Assembly: GCF_004210375.1 (NCBI RefSeq)
Contig: NC_134829.1
Coordinates: forward strand, 58,024,107 to 58,088,106
From: Tachypleus tridentatus
Lineage: Eukaryota > Arthropoda > Merostomata > Xiphosura > Limulidae
Direction of reading: 5' to 3'
DNA: 64,000 bases
Made by a program: the position numbers and the translations under genes. Shown here one piece after another: positions 34,189 through 47,600 of the stretch (the stretch's first letter is position 1; every line of letters starts with the position of its first letter). The notes beneath the pieces were generated by a model. It did not search any database, was not told the origin of the DNA, and saw only the letters and a list, made by a program, of their open reading frames with translations.

Positions 34189-34434
34189 GAAAATGCTCTC
34201 GACAGTGAAAAAGATAGTAATCATCCCAGGCAGTTTCAGCAAGTTAAAAATGTCGATTGCAGAAAACATGATGGTCTTTCCTCAACAAGAAAGAGGGCTG
34301 CTGCTGGTGTGCCCACTTCTTGTTATGCCACAGATCATACTAATGACTTATCTATATCTTCTCCACAAAGGATATTGGGATCTCGTCACAGAGTTAGTCA
34401 TTATAGTTATCTGGTCTTCATAATATTCAACTTT
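34189..34434 (+). pseudogene. Open segment of about 80 codons within the gypsy relic
   Basis: Reads ENALDSEKDSNHPRQFQQ onwards after an AG; hydrophilic. Likely element-derived because it lies between the integrase end and the 3' LTR, but no motif identifies it. Confidence 0.3.
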
Positions 34435-34629
34435 TTGTAAGTTGAACCTAAACCAAAAGCTACAGAAGATCTATTTGAAGATTCAAAAACATTAATGTCA
34501 TTATGAAAGGGGAGTTAAAAATAAGGATACGAAAATAGAAATATTTTATAGAAAATTACTAATGTCATCACTTCATTCCTCAAAGTGGCAAGGAGTATGA
34601 GATAACAGATTTTATTCCTTGATAGCTTT

Positions 34630-34900
34630 GGTTGTGTTTATCATTCATTATTTATCGGTGAATTTTTAGTTTCATTAAAACGCTAGCTCATGCTCTGGCC
34701 AATCCTTTGTATTTTGAGTAAATACACGTGTGTGATGAAACTGACACCAGCTTCCCTAGTGGTGACATGCAGGTTCTATTAGTGCCGAAGAAAAGAATGT
34801 AAATTTATAACCTCATGAAGTTGTATTATTTGTGGATAAATGACGTACCAGACGCTTGGCTAAGAGAAAGAAAGAGATTCCCGAGATAGATATTGAAGCA
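34630..34900 (+). mobile_element. Degraded 3' LTR of the Ty3/gypsy-type element
   Basis: Partner of 31420-31740 (see that entry). Confidence 0.55.
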
Positions 34901-34904
34901 CACA

Positions 34905-35975
34905 GGCCGCCAACTTGAGGAAGTTTACGATTGGAACTAAAACTTGAATCAGAGACATGTCCAAATAGCATATAAAACTTTAACAACACCAAAGTTATCT
35001 TGGAAAACTTCTACATTAAAAGCAGCAAGTTCTTTGTTCTGAGCGATTAAACTCTCAAAAAGATTCATTAAGTTAGACACTGTAGAAAACAAGTTACCAA
35101 TTTAAGTAACAGATGGGATACACTGAGCATAGCTAAGTTTAAAAGTTTTTAACTTAATAATCTTTTAACGATGCTGTTACTTCAATGAATTTGACTAATT
35201 CAATAACTAAGTTCTATTTTAACATTATCTTATTATTACACATCAGTCATTAATACGTTGTAATACTAGATTGAATAATTATTTGGAGTTTGAGGAATGT
35301 TTGATATGCATCGTAATCCAGCTATAGCCAGTCAGGGACAGGGGTTCTTGTAGAACTCTGGATCGGCGATGGAGAATTAATGTTTGATCCAAAAACATGA
35401 TGTTTTATAAACGTTTACATCTGTTCTTCCGATTTTTAAATAAGCACTCACTGGCTAAGATCCATATAGATTGATTCAGTTGGAAAACTGTAAGTTTTTA
35501 TCAAACAAAAATCATAACCAAATTATAATTTGTTATCATAATATGCAGTTAAACATCAGTTTTCTTACAAATATTCTTCCAATTGTTCCTTCTCCAATCA
35601 TTCTGTATACTTCATTTTGTTTGGTGTCGATAACGTAACTTTACTCTCTGCTACGATCGCTCAATAAGATAAACAGTTGATTTCAACTCCTTGTAATTCA
35701 ATTTGGAAAGTTTATTTCAGCAGAAATCAGCAATAGTCTGCTGGCTCTGTCCTCTCATAACTCCTCTACGTATTATTTGTTAACAGCATCCCTTTCCGAA
35801 TCCAACATAAACATATTTATCACAATATTGCTGCTTAAAGCACCTTAAGAAATCTTATAAATTAATTTCCATTAGAATTCAAAGATCCCCAAACGCCATC
35901 ATCAGCTGGCGTAATAATTAAAGAGTAGCCCACTCAAAACGACACGAATTATATTCAGACGCATCCTTAACAAAA
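34905..35975. other. Intergenic sequence, no gene seen
   Basis: AT-rich, no repeat or exon recognised. Confidence 0.4.
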
Positions 35976-35979
35976 CTTT

Positions 35980-36415
35980 CAAAAGTGTAGAACAAATTAA
36001 AATCAAATTAAACAATGCCGTAATGAAAATATACCAAACAGACAAGTTTCTAGATATAACCTTCGGCAGCCGTCTTACGTGGGTTGAACACCTTAAGCAC
36101 GTTCACAAATATATCAGTAAATGTATTTTACATTCAGGTTAATCGTAGAAAGAAACAAAAGTTGCAAACCAGAAACATTAATTTAAAAAAATGTTCAGCC
36201 TAAACACGCCTCCTAAGAGAAAACGGGTGTCAAGTCACGTTCAACATGCCCAGTAGAATTAAAAACAAATTAGAAATACAACAGAACACAGTTTTAAACA
36301 TAACCCTAAGATCCCCAAAATATACCGTAATAAGCTATTTACGTAAAACATGTAGCATTCAATCGATGAATGAAATGCTAACATCTCTTGAATTTAAATA
36401 CTACAAGAAAGCTTT
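35980..36415 (+). pseudogene. Jockey-like LINE RT C-terminus relic
   Basis: KFLDITFGSRLTWVEHLKHV at 36039-36098 and, after stops, IKNKLEIQQNTVLNITLRSP near 36255-36315 and LEFKYYKKAF match the end of non-LTR RTs in which a Thr-Trp-His-like motif precedes the rRIQNkaLR segment. Truncated at 36416 by a SINE. Confidence 0.65.
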
Positions 36416-36543
36416 TGTTTGTTTGTTTTTGGAATTTCGCACAAAGCTACACAATGGGCTATCTGTGCTCTGCCCACCACGGGTATCGAAACCCAGTTTT
36501 TAGCACTGTAAGTCCGCAGACATACCGCTGATCTACTGGGGGG
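36416..36543 (-). mobile_element. SINE, family 3
   Basis: Minus-strand head CCCCCCAGTAG...; box B and tail CACAGATAGCCCATTGTG clear. Confidence 0.85.
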
Positions 36544-36544
36544 C

Positions 36545-37335
36545 CTTCACGAAAGTGTAGGATCTTTCTTTTAAAAGTTGAATACTTGCCACGAGTTTTT
36601 TTTATTGTATTTCAGCGTTTCCTTTTCCTTGTTTTGAATAATTGTTGTTTATGGACTCTCCATTATACATTCGTTAGTGTATCTGATCTTTCTTTCCCTG
36701 ACTGTGTGCGCCATACGTGAAGATTAAAAAAATTGTAATTTTTCGGTCATATCCACGTGTATATCTTCACGATAAAAGTAGTGAAATGAACATGTCTTAA
36801 ATTATAATGTTTAGTGTGAAAGAGTTAGGCCTAGAGACTCTTAATTTTTAAGGTTGCATTAAAACATGACAGGTTTTATCTGTTATTTCTGTTCTGTCAG
36901 AGATTCTCATTGGACAATTAAGAACCTTCCGGGTGTGACCCAATTGTTAGCGTGCATCGATTGTGAATTCGAAAGTTCACGGCTCGCACAGTTTAGCCAA
37001 GTGGTACACAGGATGAAAGCAATAAAAATACTGTTCGAAATAGTTTTGCTTTAAACTTTAAAACATGGTTTTGTTCATTATTTTTAGCAATGAATACTCT
37101 TTTGTCTGGGGGAAGAGAGCTAAAGGATTCATAATGAATGCTTTCCTAACCAGGGTTTCCTCTCTTCTCTTCCTATGTATTTGTATATATCAAAGTTCGT
37201 GATATGTACAACAAGAGGAAGTCATTCGTATATAGTTTATCAGATTAGTTGATTGTATTTGTTGTTTACTTAAACAATTTTTGTTGTAAGAAACAAGTGA
37301 ACGCGAGGTTTGTTCACTGTTATTCATTCAACAAT
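36545..37335. other. Intergenic sequence, no gene seen
   Basis: A tRNA-like stretch near 36930-36990 (GAATTCGAAAGTTCACGG) resembles 5688-5750 and may be a further old SINE family. Confidence 0.35.
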
Positions 37336-37340
37336 TATAT

Positions 37341-37607
37341 GGCCCGACATGGCCAGGTAGCTAAGACACTCGATTCGTAATACGAGGGTTTGGGTTCGAA
37401 TCCCCGTAACACCAAACATGTTTGCCCTTTCATTCGTGGGAGTGTTATAATGTTACGGTCAATCCTACTATTCGTTGGTAAAAGAGTAGCCCACGAGTTG
37501 GTGGTGGATGGTGATAACTAACTGCCTTACTTCTAGTCTTACACTGCTAAATTAGGGACGGCTAGCGCAGACAGCCCTCGTGTAGCTTTGCGCGAAATTC
37601 AAACCAA
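37341..37607 (+). mobile_element. SINE, family 1, full length
   Basis: GGCCCGACATGGCC head; flanks TCAACAATT at 37328-37336 and 37608-37616. Confidence 0.92.
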
Positions 37608-37803
37608 TCAACAATTGTAGTTAAGTCCTAACCTGTCGAATAAAACAGGAAAACTGCAAAATACTCTTTATAAACATCAGAAAAATTGTTAGAAAATTTT
37701 CGTAGTAATTTAGAAATATAAAAATAATGTGTTATAATAAAATAGATTAGAAACCACATTCAAATGTATAAACTTCGAAAATTAGAAACCGTATTCAAAT
37801 TTT

Positions 37804-37923
37804 CTTGTTACTGTTTGTAATTAAGCACAAAGCTACACAACGGGTTTATCTGTGCTCTGCCCACCACAAGTATCGAAACTGGGTTTCTGGTCGTATAAGT
37901 CGAGAGACATGCCACTGAGGGGC
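37804..37923 (-). mobile_element. SINE, family 3
   Basis: Tail TTAAGCACAAAGCTACACAA, head complement CCACTGAGGGGC. Confidence 0.85.
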
Positions 37924-37924
37924 G

Positions 37925-38470
37925 CATTAAAGAATTGAAGGCAAATATTATGTTAAATCTTTTTATAATTATTATTCAGTTGTTATAGATTTTTAGCTTG
38001 TTAGTTAGCCAGCTGCTGTCCTCAGGATGGAACCACAAGTTATTTCAGTGCAAGTCCGGCTATGGACAAGCGGCAGAAAAAAAAAAAAAAAAGCCAAAAC
38101 TATACAACATAAGCAAGAAACAAAAGGGTATATGTTAGAAAGTGTGCTTTTCATACAGAATATCAAAGGAAGATTTCATCAAACGTCGTAAGTTTGTTGG
38201 TTCAAAGCTGTATTTATCTTATGACTCGGACAGGGAATGACGGATTCGTGCCGTCATTACAATGTCCAACAGCTCTTGTGTTTTCATTATCAGATGACAC
38301 ATAACTTCGCTGGAACTGTAGGTTGATCAGCTTTACTGGGTACACAAACCACTAAGATAAAAAACAAAACATGTCCTCACGTACTGTATGGTAGCGAAGA
38401 AAAGACCAAACAGGAATATTTTGTTAACTGCAAGTGTCAGCTCTTTCATGTTGTAGTTACATTGGACAGT
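37925..38470. other. Upstream region of locus B
   Basis: Contains a 17-A run near 38080; no other named feature. It would include the proximal promoter of locus B. Confidence 0.4.
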
Positions 38471-38478
38471 TGTGATGG

Positions 38479-38486
38479 TATAAATA
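38479..38486 (+). promoter_or_regulatory. TATA box of locus B
   Basis: TATAAATA lies 64 nt before the ATG at 38550. Initiator-like TCA motifs follow at 38497-38506, so the 5' UTR would be about 40-50 nt. A strong TATA box suits a tissue-specific, highly expressed secreted protein. Confidence 0.55.
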
Positions 38487-38549
38487 CAAGCCTAATTCAT
38501 TCATACCCTTCGATATTTGCAGAAGAAGTACAACAGAACACCTGTTAGG

Positions 38550-38631
38550 ATGAAAGCCCTGTTGTTGTTGCTTATTGTCGTATCCAGCGCAGTAGCTTTA
38601 CCGGGAAAATACTTTGTATGGTTCTGGTGCT
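38550..38631 (+). CDS. Locus B exon 1: signal peptide and cysteine 1
   Basis: The ATG lies about 70 nt after the start of the TATA box and opens a Lys-Ala start, a Leu/Ile/Val core and a small-residue cleavage site; it ends KYFVWFWC plus one base, donor GTAAGT (phase 1). This start is chosen because it gives a textbook signal peptide. Confidence 0.75.
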
Positions 38632-41600
38632 GTAAGTTAACTTTTGGAAAAATAATTAATTTCAGTATTATCCGTAGCGTCACTGATACTATAGTAGATG
38701 TGGATCTGCGTACAGCTTTAAGGAGTAGTTTATAACCATCGGATATCTTACAAGTGATGTATCCGCACTGACAGTACATTTTATTATCTTTGTAGTTTGA
38801 AACTTACGTAGGATGTTTGTCTGTATTAGGAGATAAAACACTATTGTAGGAGCTTCGGTTTTAGTATGTATAACGTTCCATTTTCTAGATAAACTGGTTG
38901 AAAAAGTGTTACAAATAATAAAGACAACACCTTTGTGTGTAAAATGTTCAACGATCTTATACAAAACGTGGCCCGGCATGGCCTAGCGCGTAAGGCGTGC
39001 AACTCGTAATCCGAGGGTCGCGGGTTCGCGCCCGCGTCGCGCTAAACATGCTCGCCCTCCCAGCCGTGGGGGCGTTATAATGTGACGGTCAATCCCACTA
39101 TTCGTTGGTAAAAGAGTAGCCCGAGAGTTGGCTGTGGGTGGTGATGACTAGCTGCCTTCCCTCTAGTCTTACACTGCTAAATTAGAGACGGCTAGCGCAG
39201 ATAGCCCTCGAGTAGCTTTGTGCGAAATTCCAAAACAAACAAACTTATACAAAACGCCTTTGTACATATGAATCCCCAACGATCTTATATAAAATGCTTC
39301 AATGTGTAAAAATATCGTATAATCCAATAGAAAACATTCACTTTCGTATGCAGAATGTTCCATTATTCTATATGGAACATCTCATTGTCTGAGAAATGTT
39401 CCTCGAATCTTTTGCAACGTATTCCGCTGCCTGAGAATCAGCATTCTTCTACATTTCAGGGCGCGGCATCGCCGAGCGTGTTAAAGCGTTCGACTCCTAA
39501 TCCGAGGGTTGCGGGTTCGAATCCCCGTCGCGCGAAACATGCTCGCCCTTTCAGCCATTGGGGGCGTTATGATGTGACGGTTAACCCCACTATTCGTCGG
39601 TGAAAGAGTAGCCAAAGAGTTGGCGGTGAGTGGTGATGACGAGCTGCCTTCCATCTCGTCTTACACTGCTAAATTAGAGACGGCTAGCGCAGATAACCCT
39701 CGCGTAGCTTTGCGCGAAATTCAAAACAAACTATATTTCAGGTTACAATATGTGTGAATAGTGTAGATGCGAACATTTTTATTTTTGAATAATTTTTTGG
39801 TCTATTGTATATATTTTTTAAATAAAATTATTTAGTTGAAAGCTAAGGAAGTATTTATTTTGCTTACTTGGTAAAATGACAAAACGAAACTAAAATATTT
39901 TCACGTCATAACTGTAATACAGTATTTTTACTTGTGACTGCATTATTCCTATATTTTAAATGTTTTCACACCGTGATTATAATATTTCTGTGACTTGTGA
40001 ATGGATTATTTCTGTAATTAAGGTATTTTCACATCATGACTGTAATATTTCTGTTTCTAGATGCACCTGGTAGCGTAAAAACACAGTTTGAAAGCTGTTT
40101 ACAAAATCTGCCTGTGATGGTAAGTTATCCTAGTTTTGGTTGTTTCGGAAGTCCTAAAACTTACTATTGGTGCGTGTTTTATATTTCTGACTACTCAATT
40201 TTGGGATTAAAAGCCAGTCTGTAGCCAAAGCTGTTTAGTGAGTACATGCAAATGATAAGCTAAGTGATAAAAATACTGATTTCTACCATACAAGCTGTTT
40301 CTCGAAGACAGGATCTCTCTTTTGCTAAATTCCTTGCAAAGCTATTAAAGGACAATTTGTGCTAGCCCTTTTGAAGTGATGGGCTACATAGCAAACACAC
40401 TCACCCCCCAGCTCTTGGAATACTCTTTACTAACGAATTGTGGAATTGAAGGTCATATAACAACGCNNNNNNNNNNNNNNNNNNNNNNNNNNNNNNNNNN
40501 NNNNNNNNNNNNNNNNNNNNNNNNNNNNNNNNNNNNNNNNNNNNNNNNNNNNNNNNNNNNNNNNNNNNNNNNNNNNNNNNNNNNNNNNNNNNNNNNNNNN
40601 NNNNNNNNNNNNNNNNNNNNNNNNNNNNNNNNNNNNNNNNNNNNNNNNNNNNNNNNNNNNNNNNNNNNNNNNNNNNNNNNNNNNNNNNNNNNNNNNNNNN
40701 NNNNNNNNNNNNNNNNNNNNNNNNNNNNNNNNNNNNNNNNNNNNNNNNNNNNNNNNNNNNNNNNNNNNNNNNNNNNNNNNNNNNNNNNNNNNNNNNNNNN
40801 NNNNNNNNNNNNNNNNNNNNNNNNNNNNNNNNNNNNNNNNNNNNNNNNNNNNNNNNNNNNNNNNNNNNNNNNNNNNNNNNNNNNNNNNNNNNNNNNNNNN
40901 NNNNNNNNNNNNNNNNNNNNNNNNNNNNNNNNNNNNNNNNNNNNNNNNNNNNNNNNNNNNNNNNNNTTGTGACAATGCGTCATTTGTAACAACTTACTGC
41001 TTTCTTCCATCCAGCCACTCCTCTAATTAATTTGTTAACTTGTTCTCAGCACATCTACAGACATTTTTACAAGGTTTTTATGTGATATCTCGTTAAATTC
41101 TTGCGAGGTTTCACTATTATACTAAATTTTTGTAGCATGTTGACATGAGACAGAAATCGAGACCGTACATTAAATGTCCAACTCATTTTGGCGCAACTTG
41201 TCCAGATATTCATATACTGTATCTTGTTTCTGTAAGACATCTTACATAAAACAAAAGAAGCCTTAGATATGCAGGAATCTTCCAATTTAGGTTGGTTAAT
41301 TGAAAACAGTAGATCTCATTAAGAGTCTTCTAGCAGAGTTGTAAATCTACAGGCGTGATGAGAAATCTGCACATTATATCAATGTCATTGTGACATTGCC
41401 ACAATAAATTACCTGAAATGTTGCCTCCTATGCCAGATACCGAGCTCCACGACTTGAAACATAGACGACTTTGTAGTTCTAACAGCACTTGAGAAGTTGG
41501 GCGCCATTACAAGATTAAACTGAAATGAAACGAGCCAAGTCATCTTGTACCCAAAATAGTTTTCTCTTAGAACTAAAGAAACGATTCAGTGAGGAAAACC

Positions 41601-44600
41601 TCCCAATGTTCTATTTCCTGTCAGCAACTAATTCCAAATCTGAAGGAAAATTCATCTATTTTAAAACTATTAAACCTCTTGCAGCCCGTTTTAGAATGAG
41701 TTTTAAAGACATTCAAATGGAAACCAGGCAAGCTATTGGAGTAAACAAGCATTCAAGTGCGAAATTTGGAGAAGCCAAGGAGTTCGTTAAAATCTCAAAC
41801 TCCTGTTTTTGGCTTTTACACAATTTAACAAAGTTATAAATACACCAATCACTCTTTCAGTTAGCACATTTGGCTGCGAAAGTTGCTTTAACAAACTAAA
41901 TTTGATACAAAATCATCTCAGAACCAATACGGCAGCTAAAAGATTCAAGAAACCAACAGAAATTAGCGTAGACAAAGAACGTGCTCTTTTCATTGATCAT
42001 TATCACGTTGTTGACAGAATTGTTAACGTTGATTTAATGTCGAAGAGAAGAATGATTTCTGGTTTTTAGCTGTTATTTACCAAACCACTTTTAACAGGAG
42101 TTGTTATCCTTCCACTCACAAAAATGTTAGATATACTAGAATCGTCAGAAACGTTCTGATCCTTTCCAAGTTTTGTGAGTATTTGGAGCTTTAAAATTAA
42201 ATATAATGTACTTTTAAAATTCATTGTTACTTCAATGTAATTAACCTGCCAAAGTACGCTAAAATTTCGGGGTGATAACGAATCCCTTTAAAATTACAAG
42301 CAAGTGTAAGATGTCTTGTGTTGCCCCAATTTTTTTTATATTAGCGCTGCCATGAAAATGAACGCTGCTTCTCTTGATTCAAAGTTTTAGTTAATTATTT
42401 TACTGTATTGCATTCAGAATTATGTTTAAAAGAAATATGTATTTCTCATATCAAGACACGCATTTTTACCATTTTAGGAAACTTTTAATTCGAAATATTT
42501 TACGATATACTTATAATTTTTTTTTCTGTTTATTTTTCACTTGATTAGACAAGAACGTGCATTGGAGTAAACGCTCTTACTCAACTGGTGAGTTTTTATT
42601 ACAGAATATTTTTTCCTTAAATTTCATTCATGTGTACACTAAACCAGTAAAAATTCTTGGATCCAAAACTAAGGAAGTAACTTACAAAAGAAAAGCTAAG
42701 TTTAAAGTTGAAAAATCGATAACTTAAAGCACTTTGCTAGTGAAAATATGCAAACTTTTTTATGATTCAATGCTATTTTGACCTTTAAGATGATTTCTCG
42801 TAGCAAAGAAGCTAGAGGTTCATTGTTTTGAGAAACTATATTTAGTTGTCATTATAATAGAATTTTGAGATTTCTCTTACACAGTAATATTATAGGCATT
42901 ATTTTATAGTTTTATAAACAGTTTAACTCTATAATTAGAGTTGATGAAAGTGTTTTTAATGAGAAGAACACGTATATTATAATACTTTTGAAAGTACACA
43001 GATGTGGTTAGAACCTTAAATAGTTTATCGATTTGAAGTCTATTAATATAGAATAAATGCCTTAATTGTCTTTTACGATCACAAGGACTTCTTCAGCGAG
43101 ATACGACTTTTGTTTTCCTTCAAAAATTAAGCTTTTGTTCAAGACAATAACTGAAATATAAACAAAAACACCAAAGCTAAGCGGCCCTAACGTATAGATT
43201 ACAAAAGTACAGGTTTTAGATATATGACTTTTGATATACATTGGCATCGTTCTGGATTGTCTTACTTTAAGATTACACTATAACTATATGACTTACGTAT
43301 AACACTAATAATTTTGCGGTTGTTTTACATTCGATAGCACTAGTTCTGTTTCGTGGTGATTTATTATGTACAACGCTGGTATTTTTTTGGAATGACTTAC
43401 TTTGGATCTCACAAGCACTGTTGTAACTGTCGTAATTTGGGTCACATTAGTAGTGTTTTGGGCAGACTTACCTTGGATCACACTAGTGCTTTTTAGGATT
43501 GGCTTTCTTTCTATTAAATTAGTGCTGTTTTTGGTTGACTTACATTAGATCACATTAGTACGCTTTTAGTTGTTTTACTTTGAATCACACAAGTACTGTT
43601 TTAGTCTGTCTTACTTTGAATCACACAAGTACTGTTTTAGTTTGTCTTACTTTGAATCACACAAGTACTGTTTTAGTCTGTCTTACTTTGAATCACACAA
43701 GTACTGTTTTAGTCTTTCTTACTTTGAATCACATTAGTAATGTTTTAGTCTGTCTTACTTTGAATCACACAAGTACTGTTTTAGTCTGTCTTACTTTGAA
43801 TCACACTAGTAATGTTTTAGTCTGTCTTACTTTGAATCACACTAGTAATGTTTTAGTCTGTCTTACTTTGAATCACACAAGTACTGTTTTAGTCTGTCTT
43901 ACTTTGAATCACACAAGTACTATTTTTGCTTGTTTTACTTTAAGTCACACTAGTACTGTTTTAGATTTTCTTAGGTTTAATACGAATCTCTTTGAAATTG
44001 ATTAACGCCCAAGATGAGTATATTTACTGGACAAAGGAATCCACTCGGCTTCTTAGATCGCAAAGAACTCTTTTTATACACAGTAATAATACTTTGTTGT
44101 ATTTGGACACATAGTTTCAGCACGGGGTCTTGTGTTATAACTGATTATATGTAACAAGCGTTGCTTTTTGTTTGTTTCAATTTTTGTTCTTAGATTACAA
44201 TACAATTTATTAAATGGAAAGGTCATCAATGCTCCTGTTACTATGTGTACCTTAGAAACTCTCGTGTCCAAATTTGACAGATTATATTGGAGGTGTTTCA
44301 GATGTATCACTTCTTCGTTCGATTCGAAATCAACAGCTTACCCATTATACTGCCACTTTGTTACCTTGATTGTTATTAAACATAACACTTAACACTTACC
44401 AATCTACAACATAACACTTAACACTTACTAATCTACAAATAACATTTACAAGTTATGTTGTCAAGTAGAAATATTTTATGTGTTAGTTATTCTCAAGCGT
44501 AAACTCAAAGGTAGATGGTAAACATGATAATTTGTTGTCCAGAAAATTATACAAAGAGGTTAGTTCTTGTTGATGTGAATTATTTTAATCGCCAAACATT

Positions 44601-47600
44601 CTTCTTTATAAAGTTACCTGCGGTTATAAAAAGCCAGTTCATATGTACTAATATTATATTACATATATATCCAAGTAGAATTATCGCTTGTTCTGTCCAT
44701 ATAATGAGCAGTATTGGAATCTCTTCGACATGGACACTTAAGTAACTGATAAATAATTAATCATAACAACTTACGACTGTGAAGTAATCCACTATAGGCA
44801 TGGGAAGAAATGTTTTTTGTTGTCGACTCTGTGTAACTTTTAACAAGTATTCTAGATTTCATGTTATTCTCTGTGTAGCTTCTAACAACAATTCTAGTCT
44901 TCAAGTTATCCTCTATATAACTTTAAACAAGTATTCTAGACTCTAAGTTGTTCTCCGTGTAATTTCTAACAAGTTTTCTGAACTTCAAGTTGTTCTCCGT
45001 GTAACTTTTAACAAGTATTCTAGACTCTAAGTTGTTCTCTGTGTAATTTCTAACAAGTTTTCTAGACTTCATGTTATTTTCTGTGTAATTTATAGAAGAA
45101 TGAATTTTCTGAAGCTGATTATTTCAAAACGGAAAAATTTGAGGTGAGTTTCAAAATAAGCAAATTATTAATTCATTAAAGATTGTTTAAAAGACACATA
45201 AAGCACTTGTATTTTACATATTAATAAGACACATAAGCACTTGTATTTTACATATTAATAATACACATGAAACACTTGTATTTTACATATTAATAACACA
45301 CATAAGCACTTGTATTTTACATATTAATAAGACACATAAGCACTTGTATTTTACATATTAATAATACACATAAAGCACTTGTGTTTTACATATTAATAAG
45401 ACACATAAGACACTTGTATTTTACATATTAATAAGACACATAAGACACTTGTATTTTACATATTAATAAGACACATAAAACACTTGTATTTTACATATTA
45501 ATAAGACACATAAAGCACTTGTGTTTTACATATTAATAAGACACATAAGACACTTGTATTTTACATATTAATAAGACACATAAGGCACTTGTATTTTACA
45601 TATTAATAAGACACATAAAACACTTGTAATTTAGATATTAATAATACACATAAGACACTTGTATTTTACAAATTAATAAGACACATAAGACACTTGTATT
45701 TTACATATTAATAAGACACATAAGACACTTGTATTTTACATATTAATAAGACACATAAGACACTTGTATTATACATATTAATAAGACATGTATTTTACAT
45801 ATTGTAGACTAAAGATCTTTCTAACTCAACTATTATAATATTTTTCACCATCATTCTTTGCAATGAGTTATGTTAAACAAAGTTCAGGAACGTGACATTA
45901 CAGCTGAATTATTACAGTTTTTGTTGTTGTTTGTTTTGAGAAATAAAGTGGAATTTTCTTTAGTTAAAACGTAATTCAGCAGATGTTTTGTTTTCCCTTT
46001 GTGTATGTAATTACGCAATTGAAAATGTGGATTCACAATGAAATATGATAAAAGCAACACAACTTAATTGACTCTGAATATTGTGACGCCTCATAGGAGT
46101 TTATTACATCGTCTAATTATGAACAACATGAACGACATAAACCTAGGTATAATTGTATTATTCCTTTAATACGAAATAAAGAACAATAGTCTTAACACAT
46201 TTATTATCATTCCATAGCTTAAGGTTTGTTTTGAATTTTGCGCAAAGCTACACGAGGACTATCTGCGCTATCCGTCCATAATTTAGCAGTGTAAGAGTAG
46301 AGGGAAGGCAGCTAGTCATCATTACCCACCGCCAACTCTTGGGCTACTCTTTTACCAACGAATAGTGGGACTAACCGTCACATTATAACGCCCCCACGGC
46401 TGAAAGGGCGAACACGTTTGGTGTGACGGGGATTCGAACCCGCGAATTACGAGTCGAGTACCTTAACCATCTAGCCATGTCAAGGAACCGCTATTTTGTT
46501 AAATATAAATTCGCATATATTTGGGTAAAAAGTCCCATTGATTCGTTGGAGTAGAACATTGCATTAGGTAGTTTTTTTCTTACGCTGACTAAACTAATTT
46601 GTCGGTTTAATTTTTTTTTAAGTTTCTTTTTGACTTTTATTTCTAGAAGGACCGTAGTCAAAGAACAAGAAAACGGTTTATTATATTTCATAAAGCTATA
46701 AAATCATAACGTGTGGATTTTCAAATAGTTGTTTTAAAACATCACTATATCTTTCTTGACCCTGGCTATTGTTATTTAGGATCATGTCTTTTTGTTGCTA
46801 TTGTTTAGAATCTGATTCAGTTACAGAAACTTGCTCTATTCTTTTGGGGTGGGGAATTAGTGTTATTGTTGGGGCTTTTGAACTTTTTCATTTCATCTGA
46901 GTTTATCTTGATGAGATCTCAAAATGAAGTTAATTTGTATCTAGTGACAATTTTCAAACTGTTTATTTAATTTTGCAATATTAAGACTTTTCACTGACGT
47001 TATTAGTATATTAAATCGCAATATAAAAAAAACACACCATTTTCCCGCACGTTGTAATTTAGACATGTGTACTTGATCTCAATAAATTAATCTCTTTCCA
47101 AGGATTTTGCAGTTAATTTGATTAATGTATAATATTTACAGTTAAAAGTAACAAATCATTTATATTTTTGCGGTCTTATGTTTTGGCCAAGTGGTTAAGG
47201 CTTTCGACTCCTAGTGTGACGGTCGCGGGTTCGAATCGTGGTCGTACTAAACATGCTTTCCCTTTTGAGCCGTGGGGGCTTTATAATGTTCGATCAATCC
47301 CACTATTTGTTAATACAAGAGTAACCCAAGAGTTGGCGGTGGATGATGATGACTAACTGCCTTCCTTCTAGTCTCACGCTGCTAAATTAGGGACGGCTAG
47401 CGCAGATGGCCCTCGTGTAGCTTTGCGCGAAATTAAAAAAAACAAACTCTTTTGTTTAAGAAATTCGTTATTGATTTTGTTACATTTCTCCTATTTTTAT
47501 GTTACAAATATTTCTTTGATTGCATAATAACTTAGGTACCAATCACAAAGTGCAATTGATGTGACTATGTTTTATTAGTAGGAAATGTGCTAAGGAACTG

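Noticed and set aside
36866..37054. 62-codon frame starting MTGFICYFC
   Set aside because: Overlaps a tRNA-like, probably SINE-derived stretch; no splice or promoter context.
38029..38100. Processed pseudogene with a poly(A) tail
   Set aside because: Only a 17-A run; no recognisable transcript sequence or target duplication.
40376..41010. Frames of 181-198 codons
   Set aside because: Run through the N gap and contain no real sequence there.
43580..44005. 141-codon frame with LNHTSTVLVCLT repeats
   Set aside because: A 36-bp minisatellite in an intron of locus B; no splice context or start signal.
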